Shown: positions 1-7,859 of the stretch, piece after piece
How the letters are laid out: each line of letters begins with the position of its first letter
Numbering within the stretch: the first letter of the stretch is position 1
NCBI GenBank assembly: GCA_965267185.1
Contig: OZ253937.1
Location: forward strand, 4,216,001 to 4,280,000
Origin: G965267185 sp965267185
GTDB taxonomy: Bacteria; Pseudomonadota; Alphaproteobacteria; UBA6615
Direction: 5' to 3'
Length of the DNA stretch: 64,000 nucleotides
Made by a program: the position numbers and the translations under genes
Notes under the pieces: generated by a model
Seen by the model: the letters and a program-made list of their open reading frames with translations, nothing else
What the model was told of the DNA's origin: nothing
Database searches by the model: none

Positions 1-1
1 G

Positions 2-526
2 GACTACGAGCTTGAATGGGCCATCGTCACCCAGGGGGGCGGCGCCAATATCCCGCGCGACGAGGCGGCGGCGCACATCTTCGGCTATACCATCTTCAAC
101 GATGTGAGCGCCCGCGACGTGCAGGCGCAAGACATGCGCAGCCAATCGGGCCTCGGCGGGCGCAGCAAGGATTTCGATACCGGAAACGTGCTCGGCCCCT
201 GTCTGGTGACGGCGGACGAGATCGCCGACCCTTACGGCCTCACCATGGTAGCGAGGGTGAACGGCGAGGAGTGGAGCCGCGGCAATACCGGTATGATGGA
301 CCACCGCTTCGAGGATGTACTGGCCCATGTCAGCCGCAACCAAACGGTGCATGCCGGCGAAGTTTTTGGTTCGGGCACGGTGCCGACCGGCTGCGGGCTC
401 GAAGCCAACCGGTATCTCGAAGACGGTGACGTGATCGAGTTGGAGGTCGCGGGCATTGGCGTGCTGAAAAACCGCATCGCCAAGCCGGCCGGCTGGCAGG
501 ACCGCGCCTCACCGGATAACAACTAA
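2..526 (+). CDS. FAH-family hydrolase, 3' part (cut by window start)
   Basis: The frame is open from base 2 to a TAA at 524-526, so the start lies outside the window. The visible 174 residues begin DYELEWAIV, the metal-binding stretch of the fumarylacetoacetate hydrolase (FAH) fold. They continue with a DVSARD segment, a G-P-(C/W)-hVTADEI segment and a G-S-G-T-V-P-T-G loop, all typical of the family. Members cleave or decarboxylate acylpyruvate-type products of aromatic or sugar-acid breakdown in the cytosol. The cupin, MFS, VOC and CMD genes downstream on the same strand suggest a catabolic operon. The substrate cannot be read from the sequence. About the first 110-150 residues are missing. 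Confidence 0.9.
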   Translation, partial: DYELEWAIVTQGGGANIPRDEAAAHIFGYTIFNDVSARDVQAQDMRSQSGLGGRSKDFDTGNVLGPCLVTADEIADPYGLTMVARVNGEEWSRGNTGMMDHRFEDVLAHVSRNQTVHAGEVFGSGTVPTGCGLEANRYLEDGDVIELEVAGIGVLKNRIAKPAGWQDRASPDNN

Positions 527-552
527 CCGATAATCGAAACAGGGAGGCCGCC

Positions 553-1092
553 ATGCCGCGCGATATTCGCCGGGTGATCACCGGGCACAACGACGACGGT
601 AAGTCCATTGTCATCATTGACGAGACCATGACCGGCGATATGGGCCACGTTCTTACCCCGGACGGACAGCCCAATGTGCGCTTGAACGACGTGTGGATCA
701 GCCGCAGCGTGCCCGATAGCAATGAAGGCAACGGCGATACGGTGGATACCAAGGTGACCCTGGAGCCGCCGGCCGGCGGTGTGGTGTTCCGCACCCTGGA
801 AATTCCGCCCGATTCCGAACGCAACTTCGCGGCGATGGAGCGCTATTTCGAGCAGATGGACGCCAGCGACAATCTGGAAGGCCAGCAGCACCCCGGCATG
901 CACAAAACCGACACGGTCGATTTTCTGGTCATTATCTCCGGCGAGGTGTGGATGATCCTCGACGAAGAGGAGGTACACCTAAAGGTGGGCGATACCTGCG
1001 TCCAGCGTGGCACGTTGCACGCCTGGTCAAACCGTTCCGACAAACCGTGCCTGCTGGCGGGCATATTGCTCGACGCGGCGCCGTTGAGCTGA
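553..1092 (+). CDS. Cupin-domain protein
   Basis: 179 residues. An ATG at 553 follows AGGGAGG about 6 bases upstream, and the gene starts 26 bp after the FAH gene, so the two are probably co-transcribed. The C-terminal half (about residues 115-170) is a single small cupin barrel: a DTVDFLVIISGEV strand, then LKVGDTCVQRGTLHAW. The last part supplies the usual G-D-x-x-x-x-x-G-x-x-H second cupin motif. The N-terminal part (residues 1-100) has no domain I recognise, but this long-N-terminus cupin type is common beside FAH hydrolases. The enzymatic role is unknown; a dioxygenase-like or isomerase activity on the same substrate is possible but unproven. Confidence 0.88.
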   Translation: MPRDIRRVITGHNDDGKSIVIIDETMTGDMGHVLTPDGQPNVRLNDVWISRSVPDSNEGNGDTVDTKVTLEPPAGGVVFRTLEIPPDSERNFAAMERYFEQMDASDNLEGQQHPGMHKTDTVDFLVIISGEVWMILDEEEVHLKVGDTCVQRGTLHAWSNRSDKPCLLAGILLDAAPLS

Positions 1093-1133
1093 ACGGTTTA
1101 GTGTCGCGCCCGGTAAGGCAGCAGGATTTTTAG

Positions 1134-2372
1134 ATGACGCAACACTCCGTTGGGCCGAACCTGGACTCAGACCAGCGTCGCCAAAGCTATGTGATTATCG
1201 GTTGCGCGCTGGCCATTGTCGCCATCGCTGTCGGTATTCAGCAAACCTTTGGCCTGTTCATGCTTCCGATCAGTTGGGAGTTTGGCTGGGGCCGCGAGAT
1301 TCTGTCGCTGGCCTTAGCCACCCAAGCGTTGATGATCGGGTTGGCGACGCCGCTCGTCGGGGCGGTTGCCGACAAGTGGGGCGCGGCCCGTGTTATGGCG
1401 GTGGGTGGTCTGCTCTTCGGTTGTGGCATGGTCTTGATGTCGCTGTCGAGCACGCCCACCGCGATGTTCCTCAGCGCCGGCTTCGTTGTTGGTATCGCCG
1501 CTGCCACGTGCGGCATGCCGATGGTGTTGTCGGTGGTCGGGCGTAACGTCAGCGCCGAAAAACGCAGTATGTGGCTCGGCACGGTGACGGCGTGCGGCAC
1601 GTTGGGCCAGTTCCTCGTCGTGCCGTTCGCCCACCAGATGATCGGCCGGTTCGGCTGGGCGGCGGCGCTGGTCGCGTTGGCGTTTCTCGTCGCGCTGATT
1701 GTACCGTTGGCGTTGGCGATCCTCGGCGCCAGCGCCAACCGGGCCGCGGAGCCGAGCAAGCAGAAGTTGGGCGAAGCCCTGCTCGAGGCGCGCAGTCACT
1801 CGGGCTACATCATGCTGGTGGTCGGTTTCTTCGTATGCGGGTTCCAAGTGCGGTTCATTGCTGCCCACCTGCCGGCCTATCTGGGCGATCTCAATCTAAC
1901 GGCGGAGCTGGCGGCTACCGCGCTGGTCGTCATCGCGGTTTTCAACGGTTTCGGGTCTTGGGGGTTCGGCTATCTCGGTGGCCGCTACCGCAAGAAATAC
2001 CTGTTGTCCTGGCTCTATTTTTTGCGAGCCGTGGCGATCTATGCATTCATTACGGTCCCGGCCAGCCCCGTTTCGGTGATAGTCTTCGCCGCCGTTATCG
2101 GGTTGTTGTGGCTCGGCACCGTGCCGCTCACCAGCGGTATCGTGGCGCAGATATTCGGCACCCGCTACATGGCCACGCTGTACGGCATCGTTTTTCTCAG
2201 CCATCAGGTCGGCAGCTTCCTCGGTGTTTGGCTGGGCGGGCGGCTGTTCGACGTTACCGGCTCTTACCAGAGCATTTGGTGGATATCGATTGCCCTGGGG
2301 CTCGCCGCGGTAGCGTTCCACCTCGCCATCGACGATACGCCGACGGCGCGGCTTCGCCACGCACAACGATAG
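1134..2372 (+). CDS. MFS transporter, 12 TM
   Basis: 412 residues with about twelve hydrophobic segments and a long cytoplasmic loop near the middle (around residues 195-215, rich in charged residues). The first half carries the MFS signature between TM2 and TM3 (GAVADKWGAARVM). The early QQTFGLFMLP and EFGWGRE segments resemble the oxalate/formate antiporter and monocarboxylate subgroup. It starts 41 bp after the cupin gene with a GCAGGA element upstream of the ATG, so it probably belongs to the same operon. Import of the acid degraded by the neighbouring enzymes is the natural inference; the substrate is not determinable here. Confidence 0.92.
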   Translation: MTQHSVGPNLDSDQRRQSYVIIGCALAIVAIAVGIQQTFGLFMLPISWEFGWGREILSLALATQALMIGLATPLVGAVADKWGAARVMAVGGLLFGCGMVLMSLSSTPTAMFLSAGFVVGIAAATCGMPMVLSVVGRNVSAEKRSMWLGTVTACGTLGQFLVVPFAHQMIGRFGWAAALVALAFLVALIVPLALAILGASANRAAEPSKQKLGEALLEARSHSGYIMLVVGFFVCGFQVRFIAAHLPAYLGDLNLTAELAATALVVIAVFNGFGSWGFGYLGGRYRKKYLLSWLYFLRAVAIYAFITVPASPVSVIVFAAVIGLLWLGTVPLTSGIVAQIFGTRYMATLYGIVFLSHQVGSFLGVWLGGRLFDVTGSYQSIWWISIALGLAAVAFHLAIDDTPTARLRHAQR

Positions 2373-2432
2373 GTTTCCCGGCAGGAGATCCAACCACGGC
2401 TGCGCTGCTGCGCGCCGCAATCGCTCTGCGCC

Positions 2433-2446
2433 TTGATCTACATCAA
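2433..2446. promoter_or_regulatory. FNR/CRP-type operator (TTGAT-N4-ATCAA)
   Basis: TTGATCTACATCAA is a perfect match to the FNR-family palindrome. It lies in the 138-bp gap between the MFS gene and the VOC gene, 65 bp before the VOC start. The position suits activation of the VOC-CMD pair under low oxygen. The site is seen directly; which regulator uses it is inferred. Confidence 0.6.
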
Positions 2447-2510
2447 TGCCGGCTCCTTTCAGGCGCCGGGATAAACGAGGCACAGGGGGGAATGCCGAGA
2501 GGAGATCGCC

Positions 2511-2939
2511 ATGGCGAAGTATCACCTCAACCATATCAATATCCGCACCGCCGATCTCGAAGGCACGCGCGATTTCTACGCCGACATATTCGGACTTGAA
2601 GAGGGTTTCCGCCCGCCGTTTCCCACGCCAGGCTACTGGATGTATGCCGGCGATCAGCCGATCGTGCACATCTCTCCCAGCGATCCCGATGACGCGCCGC
2701 GCACCGATCCGAACGCCATGGGCGAGGGGGTCGACCATTTTGCCATGTGGGGTTCGGGACTTGCCGATCAGATCGCGACGCTCGAACGCCACGGTGTCGA
2801 ATACGAGAAACGGCTCGCCGGCGGCGGGCGGGTAGTCCAGCTGTTCTTTACCGACCCCAATGGCGCCGGTATCGAGCTCGGCTTCGACCCGAAGGCCGAG
2901 GGTGTGACGCCGGAAAATTTCGATGGCGCTGTGTTTTAA
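2511..2939 (+). CDS. VOC (glyoxalase/dioxygenase) family protein
   Basis: 142 residues. The ATG at 2511 is preceded by GAGGAGA 6-12 bases upstream. It opens with YHLNHINIRTADLEGTRDFY, the first beta-alpha-beta-beta-beta module of the vicinal oxygen chelate fold. The His near residue 6, a VDHFAM strand near residue 75 and E of GIELGF near residue 122 match the usual metal-ligand positions. VOC proteins of this size act as isomerases, extradiol-type dioxygenases or lyases. It precedes the CMD gene by 56 bp and is probably co-transcribed with it from the FNR-box promoter. The reaction is not assignable from sequence alone. Confidence 0.88.
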   Translation: MAKYHLNHINIRTADLEGTRDFYADIFGLEEGFRPPFPTPGYWMYAGDQPIVHISPSDPDDAPRTDPNAMGEGVDHFAMWGSGLADQIATLERHGVEYEKRLAGGGRVVQLFFTDPNGAGIELGFDPKAEGVTPENFDGAVF

Positions 2940-2995
2940 CGCAACGTTGCAGGGGAGATGACGAGGGTAACCGATCAACAAAAAGGAGAATAAAC

Positions 2996-3661
2996 ATGTC
3001 TGTTGACCCCGAAACGGGACTAAGCGCCGATATGGGCGTTACCGAAGAGATGATGGCGCATCCCGATACGCGCGTTCCGCTCATCGATCCGGAGAACATT
3101 CCCGAGGATATCCGAGATGAGTTGGAGCCGTCGTTTGAATGGTCGAAGCGCATGTGGGGAACCGTGCCACGCTACCTGCGCATGTTGGGTCACGCGCCGG
3201 GCGCAGTCGAAGGGTGGCAACTGCTCGATCAGAAAATGCGCATCGACTACCTGGATAAAGACCCCGATTACGTCAAGCTCGAAGAACTGGTGATTGTCAA
3301 AACGGCGCTGCTCACCGAATGCAACAATTGAGTGGGTCACAACGTAGAGCTCGGTCGGGGTCTAGGATTAAGTGACGCACAAATCGATTTGCTGACCGGC
3401 AACGGTTGGCGCGACAGTGACTTGTTTTCCGATAAAGAGAAGGCGGCCATTTGGTGGGCCGATGAAGTGACAAACCTGCGCGCCAAGCAGAACAAGGCGG
3501 CGTGGGAAGCGATGAAAGAGCACTTTACGACGCGGCAAATCGTCGAACTCACCCTCCTCTGCGGCATGTGGAACCTGTCGGGCCGCGTCGCCGAGGCATT
3601 GCATCTGGTGGTCGAGCCGCCCGGAAAGCGGATCGAGTTTCAAAAGGAGGAACCGACGTAG
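2996..3661 (+). CDS. CMD/AhpD-like protein with in-frame TGA, candidate selenoprotein (CxxU)
   Basis: The ATG at 2996 follows AAAAGGAG. The frame is open for 111 codons, meets TGA at 3329-3331, and continues in the same frame for 109 more codons to TAG at 3659-3661, giving 221 residues if TGA is read. Both halves belong to the carboxymuconolactone decarboxylase/AhpD fold: residues 94-106 carry the E-L-V-I-V-K-T-A-L-L helix, and the part after the TGA carries VGHNVELG and LSDAQI. The active site reads C109-N-N-TGA-V-G-H115. The TGA therefore sits where the second Cys of the peroxidatic CxxC stands in AhpD-like proteins, with the proton-relay Glu at C minus 12 (E97) as in AhpD. A SECIS-like hairpin follows directly. 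The likely role is a selenium-dependent thiol peroxidase or reductase. The alternative is two compensating indels in an ordinary NNEWGHN motif, or a dead gene. Confidence 0.8.
3332..3380 (+). promoter_or_regulatory. Candidate bacterial SECIS element
   Basis: Starting at the base after the TGA, 3332-3340 can pair with 3372-3380 (8 of 9 pairs, one G-G mismatch). Inside this, 3345-3352 pairs with 3357-3364 (four Watson-Crick pairs, a G-G mismatch, then C-G, U-G, C-G). This leaves the four-base loop GGUC at 3353-3356. The loop begins 21 bases after the TGA and has G in its first two positions. Both agree with the known rules for bacterial SECIS elements, and GGUC also occurs in the E. coli fdhF element. 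The pairing was done by eye, without energy calculation. Confidence 0.65.
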
Positions 3662-3740
3662 GCGACTAACCGCCCCGCGCCGCAGCGATCTCCGTTTCTT
3701 TTTTTGGGCCCGCGTCACGCGCGGGTTAGTAGTCGACCTT

Positions 3741-4151
3741 TCAGAAATAGGGGACCTGGTTGCCCTCGAGTAGGGTCGCCACCGTTATATTTTCGCTGCC
3801 GGACTCGATCAGTTTTACGCCATCGTTCTGGCGCTCCAGCTTGTATTGGCGCGTGGTGAAATCGGAGTTGTGGTAGGTGAGGTTCAGCGTCTGATCCTCG
3901 GCCAGCGACCAGGTGCCGCTCTCGATTTCGCACGGGAAATACCAATCGAAGTTGCCGAAGCGGCCGAAGTGAATGAAGTTCTCCTTCCCCTCGGCGCCAG
4001 GGTAGGTGAGGGTTTTTTCAGTCAGGAAATTCTTGATGCCCCTGGGGTCGCCATCCGGGTGCGGCTCGGTGGCGGCTTTTGCAATGCTGGCGAACGTCAA
4101 AAGGCTCGCCAAGGCCGCCACCGTCACGACAGATCGCCCTAAGCTGGACAT
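3741..4151 (-). CDS. Secreted protein of unknown function
   Basis: 136 residues from the ATG at 4151, chosen because GGAGG lies 5 bases upstream. Residues 1-28 form a signal peptide (basic start, hydrophobic AALASLLTFASIA core, AKA-A cleavage site), so the product is periplasmic or secreted. The mature part is mixed, with several aromatic residues and a single Cys (FPCEIESG). I recognise no family. It converges on the CMD gene with 79 bp between them. It has no obvious partner, and the next reverse gene upstream is the racemase-like gene. Confidence 0.75.
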   Translation of the reverse strand: MSSLGRSVVTVAALASLLTFASIAKAATEPHPDGDPRGIKNFLTEKTLTYPGAEGKENFIHFGRFGNFDWYFPCEIESGTWSLAEDQTLNLTYHNSDFTTRQYKLERQNDGVKLIESGSENITVATLLEGNQVPYF

Positions 4152-4236
4152 AGTGTCCTCCAATTTACGCAGCCGGTTTATGAATCTCTGCTAATATACA
4201 TCATACGTTTGCTTTGCGCATCCGAATTGATCTGGG

Positions 4237-4941
4237 TCATGCCGCCGGTGCGCCCTCCGCCGCCCGGCGCAAGGCTGCCCGCGCCAGCAGCCGGGTGGAA
4301 TCGAGGGTTGGCAGGCTCGCGTTCGCGTCGTCGATGATCAAGGGGATCTCGGTGCAGCCGAGGATCACCGCGTCGCATCCCTGATCTTTCATGCTGTCGA
4401 TGATCTGCTGAAAGTAGGCAACTGCTTCGGACTTGAAGTCGCCATACACCAGCTCATCCATGATGATGCGGTTGATTTCCACCCGCTCGCCGGTCTCCGG
4501 GCGCACGACTTCGATCCCGCGCGCGGCCAGCTTTTCGGGATAGACCTCGCTCTCGACGAGCCATTGCGTGCCGGTAAGCCCGAGGCGCCGGAAGCCGCGC
4601 CCGGCGGCTTCGTCGGCGACGATTTCGGCGATATGCAGCCAGGGCAGCGGTGTGCGCTGTGTTACGTGGGGCAACGCCTGGTGGATGGTGTTGTCGGGGC
4701 AAATCAGAAAGTCTGCTCCGGCCGCCGCGAGTTTTTCGGCGGAGGCGAGCATTAAGTCGCCGACGCCCGACCAATCCCCGCGGTCGAGGCAGACCACATA
4801 GTTGGCGAGCGACGGCGTGTGCATCGACACTTCCGGGTGGGCATGGGGGCCGAGCAGCGCCGGGCCTTCGGTACAGATCGTGCGGTAGCATAGCGCTGCG
4901 CCCTCGGCCGAACAGGCCACGATGCCGATGTGCTGGGTCAT
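4237..4941 (-). CDS. Aspartate/glutamate racemase-family protein
   Basis: 234 residues from the ATG at 4941, chosen over longer starts because GGGAGGG stands about 7 bases upstream and the protein then begins MTQHIGIVACSAEG, a normal family start. Family landmarks are CPDNTIH at about residues 95-101 and GCTEIPL at about 193-199; the latter holds the second catalytic Cys. The position of the first catalytic Cys (usually the residue before N-T) appears to be Asp, so a classical two-Cys racemization is doubtful. The related L-selective YgeA racemase also lacks the first Cys. It may act on an amino acid or on a related dicarboxylate. It is divergent from the DUF457 gene, with a 170-bp shared upstream region. 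Confidence 0.85.
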   Translation of the reverse strand: MTQHIGIVACSAEGAALCYRTICTEGPALLGPHAHPEVSMHTPSLANYVVCLDRGDWSGVGDLMLASAEKLAAAGADFLICPDNTIHQALPHVTQRTPLPWLHIAEIVADEAAGRGFRRLGLTGTQWLVESEVYPEKLAARGIEVVRPETGERVEINRIIMDELVYGDFKSEAVAYFQQIIDSMKDQGCDAVILGCTEIPLIIDDANASLPTLDSTRLLARAALRRAAEGAPAA

Positions 4942-5111
4942 CCCGGTTGCCCTCCCCATGAAGGACCCCACGATATTGCCGTTTCCCACGCGCTTCAAAG
5001 GGATATCGCGAGCACGCCCCGAGATTGCCGCGCAATCACCCCTTTGGTGTCGAATTGACGCCTGCAACGCCGGTCACGGTGCACGTGTTCAGCCGGAGGG
5101 GTTCCCACGAC

Positions 5112-5657
5112 ATGATGATTGGTCACCTGCCGAGCGCCTATTTGGTGTTCAAAGCCATGGCGCCACGGGCGCTGCCACGTATCGCATTCCTGGCCGGGAT
5201 GGGGGGTGCGCTGTTCCCCGACATCGATTTGCTGTGGTTTTACTTTGTCGATAACCGCAGTACCCATCACCACGAATATCTCACGCACCGGCCTGCGCTA
5301 TGGCTCGGTCTTATGATCCTGTTTCTCGGGACCGCGTGGCTGTCGGGAAAACGCCGGGGCTTGGTAGCGCTCGGGATCATCGGCGCCGCGTTCTGCGCGG
5401 GGGCGCTCACCCATATGGTGTTCGACAGCATCGCCGGCAAAATATTCTGGCTATGGCCGCTCACCGACCATTCGGTCACCCTGGTCACGGTGCAGCCGAC
5501 CCATTCCCACTTCATCCTGTCTTTCCTGGCGCACTGGACGTTCAAGATGGAAATCGCCATTACAATCGTTGCCGCTACCGTGTTTCTTTACGTCAGGTAC
5601 AGACGGTCGCGGATAGTGGAGGTTGAAGGGTCAGCGCTTCCAGGCGACTCAGACTAA
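5112..5657 (+). CDS. DUF457-type inner-membrane metal-dependent hydrolase (YdjM-like)
   Basis: 181 residues from the ATG at 5112, preceded by GGAGGGG about 10 bases upstream. The family pattern is an early MIGHLP, then a GALFPDIDLLW segment with acidic metal ligands, then THHHEYLTHRP, then GALTHMVFDS. These give the conserved H/D set of the DUF457 membrane hydrolases, and five or so hydrophobic segments alternate with them. The active site should sit at the membrane-periplasm face. The substrate is unknown for the family. The gene is divergent from the racemase-like gene and lies 18 bp before the cyanophycin synthetase-like gene, so those two may be co-transcribed. Confidence 0.85.
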   Translation: MMIGHLPSAYLVFKAMAPRALPRIAFLAGMGGALFPDIDLLWFYFVDNRSTHHHEYLTHRPALWLGLMILFLGTAWLSGKRRGLVALGIIGAAFCAGALTHMVFDSIAGKIFWLWPLTDHSVTLVTVQPTHSHFILSFLAHWTFKMEIAITIVAATVFLYVRYRRSRIVEVEGSALPGDSD

Positions 5658-5675
5658 AATGGGCCGTACGTTGGT

Positions 5676-7853
5676 ATGCGCCGCGGCAGCCGCCCGGCGG
5701 GAATGCAAGCCGAAAGACCAAGCGAAGCAGTGCAGCTTAAACTCCAGCAGACATTCGTCGGGCCGAACCTTTACAGCGTGCAGCCAGGAATCTTGGTTAG
5801 GGCCACGCTACCGGAATCGGCGCCGCGCGATATCGCGGCGCTCGGCGACGGGTTTTGCACCGACTTAACCGGCCTTCTAGAACGCCTTTGTCTGCGTCCG
5901 GGACTGGATGGCGATATTCTTGCGGCGCGAAACCTCGGTGAATTGCTGGCGGCATTTGCCGTGAACCTGCAGCGCCATGCAGGAGCACATGTCGAACGCG
6001 GACATGTCGTGACCGACGCGTCGCCAGGCCGCTATCTCGTGTTCTATGAATGCGAGACCGCCGACGTCGGCCTGCAAGCGGGCGGATTGGCCGCTGAACT
6101 CATCTCACACCTTTTGTCAGAACAGGGACACGGCTCGCTGGCGAATGCTGCCGACCCGGCGGGCCGGCTGAAGAAGCTGGTCGCCTTTGTGAAACAGCAT
6201 GGGCTGCGGGGCGAGCACCGCTATTTGATGGCGGCGGCGCGAGAGGCCGGTATTCCAGCCTCGGTGCATGACGGCGGGTGGCTGCAATTGGGCCATGGAC
6301 GCTACCGCCGGCTGATGCGCCAGACCTTTACCGACGTGACCCCGTGGGCCGCCGTAGCGCGTTCGTCGGACAAGGTTTACACAAATCAGCTCCTACGCGG
6401 GCTGGGCCTGCTGGTACCGGCGCAGCGCGTGGTCAACACGGCTGAGCAGGCACTCGCCGCGGCCCGGGTCATCGGATTTCCGGTCGTCGTCAAACCGCGT
6501 CGGCAGGACCGTCAAATTGGCGTAACCGTCGGGATCGAAAACGAACGCGACCTCACCCTGGCGTTTAAATATGCCCGAAAGTATGGCCGCGATGTCATTG
6601 TCGAAGAGCTGCTGCGGGGCGGGAACTACCGCGCCATCGTCATCGACGGCGAGATCGTCTCCATTATGGAGCGTCACCGGGCGCATGTATCGGGCGACGG
6701 TAAGCACACGGTGGCGGAATTGGTTGAAATCGCCAACCAAGATCCGCGGCGAAGCCATAGCGGCTCGATGCCGCTGGTGTTGCTTGCGGTCGATGCCGAG
6801 GCCGAAGCAGCGTTGGCCGCACAGGGCCGAACGCCAGCCTCGGTTCCGCAAGAGGGTGAACGCGTGTTTCTGAGCCAGTTTCCCTATGCCAGGGTCAGCG
6901 AGGAGACGCGCGACGTTACCGACATAATCCACCCCGAACTCGCCGAAGCGATGTTGCTGGGGGTCCGCGCGCTTGGGCTCGATATTGCTGGGGTCGACTA
7001 CATTACCCCCGACATCACCCGGCCGCCCGCCGAGGCCGGTGGCGGCTTCTGCGAGATCAACTGCACGCCCATGCTGCAGCCCCATTTTGCTACCCGGCCG
7101 CGCGACATTGCCGGGCCGGTCTTCAAGCTGCTGTTCGATGGCGGGCGGCCAGTCCATGTGCCGATTGCCGTAGTCTGCGGCGACGGGCGCCAACAGCGTG
7201 TGCGGCGGCTTCTGACGCCGGCTTTCGAAGAGGCAGGATATGGCGTGGGGAGCGCCAGCCGCGACGGGCTTTGGGCAGCCGGTAAACAACTGACAACGGA
7301 AGACGCGACCGGTCCCCAAGGCGCGCGTACGCTGCTGCAGGACCCGCGTATCGAAGCGGCGATCCTGGAGACGCCAGCGCGGGTTGTCGCGGGACAAGGC
7401 CTCGGCGTCGAGGGGTGCGATGTGGCGATCATTCAGGGTGTACCCGAACCCGATGCGGAAGCGCCTCCATCACCGGCTCTACCGGCGCTGAAGGCGATTG
7501 CGGCCCTAGCGCAACGCGCCGTGGTGATCGGCGCCGATCATCCGTTGCGCAGCGAACTCACGGCGGACCGCGATCCGGGCGATGTGATCGTCGTTTCAAT
7601 TGAACCGAACGCGCCCTATGTCGCGGCGCACTTATCGCGCGGTGGCGCAGCTCTCGCGTTCGACGGCTCGGCAACACCGCCTGTGTTTACGCTGACCCGT
7701 GCGGGATCGGAAACGCAGATTGTGTGCCCAGCTCTCGATGGCGGGACGAGAGATGGGCGGTGTATCACCGCTGTCGCCTTCGCGATGGCGGGCGCGTTGG
7801 CGCTGGATATCTCCGCCGATGCTGTGGCGCGTCACGCCGCGGAGATCGTTTAG
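5676..7853 (+). CDS. Cyanophycin synthetase-like ATP-grasp ligase with degenerate Mur domain (CphA2-like)
   Basis: 725 residues (a second ATG at codon 10 is possible). Residues 20-210 match the CphA N-terminal domain (opening with a GPNLYS stretch). Residues 220-490 form the ATP-grasp domain: SSDKVYTNQLL, VVKPRRQDRQIGV, VEELLRGGNYRAIVIDG, GDGKHTVAELVEIANQDPRR, and EINCTPML for metal binding. Residues 490-725 align with a Mur-ligase central domain (TGPQGARTLLQDP, GLGVEGCDVAII). However, the P-loop GTNGKTT is replaced by CGDGRQQ, and the C-terminal Mur lid is absent; normal CphA has about 870 residues. This is the layout of CphA2, which polymerises beta-Asp-Arg dipeptide with the ATP-grasp site alone. 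Substrate use here is inferred. Confidence 0.88.
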   Translation: MRRGSRPAGMQAERPSEAVQLKLQQTFVGPNLYSVQPGILVRATLPESAPRDIAALGDGFCTDLTGLLERLCLRPGLDGDILAARNLGELLAAFAVNLQRHAGAHVERGHVVTDASPGRYLVFYECETADVGLQAGGLAAELISHLLSEQGHGSLANAADPAGRLKKLVAFVKQHGLRGEHRYLMAAAREAGIPASVHDGGWLQLGHGRYRRLMRQTFTDVTPWAAVARSSDKVYTNQLLRGLGLLVPAQRVVNTAEQALAAARVIGFPVVVKPRRQDRQIGVTVGIENERDLTLAFKYARKYGRDVIVEELLRGGNYRAIVIDGEIVSIMERHRAHVSGDGKHTVAELVEIANQDPRRSHSGSMPLVLLAVDAEAEAALAAQGRTPASVPQEGERVFLSQFPYARVSEETRDVTDIIHPELAEAMLLGVRALGLDIAGVDYITPDITRPPAEAGGGFCEINCTPMLQPHFATRPRDIAGPVFKLLFDGGRPVHVPIAVVCGDGRQQRVRRLLTPAFEEAGYGVGSASRDGLWAAGKQLTTEDATGPQGARTLLQDPRIEAAILETPARVVAGQGLGVEGCDVAIIQGVPEPDAEAPPSPALPALKAIAALAQRAVVIGADHPLRSELTADRDPGDVIVVSIEPNAPYVAAHLSRGGAALAFDGSATPPVFTLTRAGSETQIVCPALDGGTRDGRCITAVAFAMAGALALDISADAVARHAAEIV

Positions 7854-7859
7854 CTTGGG

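Noticed and set aside
3326..3340. Two compensating single-base indels in an NNEWGHN motif, or a simple pseudogene, as the reason for the TGA in the CMD gene
   Set aside because: It needs two independent errors that restore the frame, whereas a single Cys-to-Sec codon at the catalytic column plus an adjacent SECIS-like hairpin explains all features. It is not excluded without read data or sel genes.
3695..3735. Hairpin CCCGCG...CGCGGG with a T-run between the convergent CMD and secreted-protein genes
   Set aside because: The T-run stands before the hairpin for the forward strand and becomes an A-run after it for the reverse strand, so it does not fit a Rho-independent terminator in either direction.
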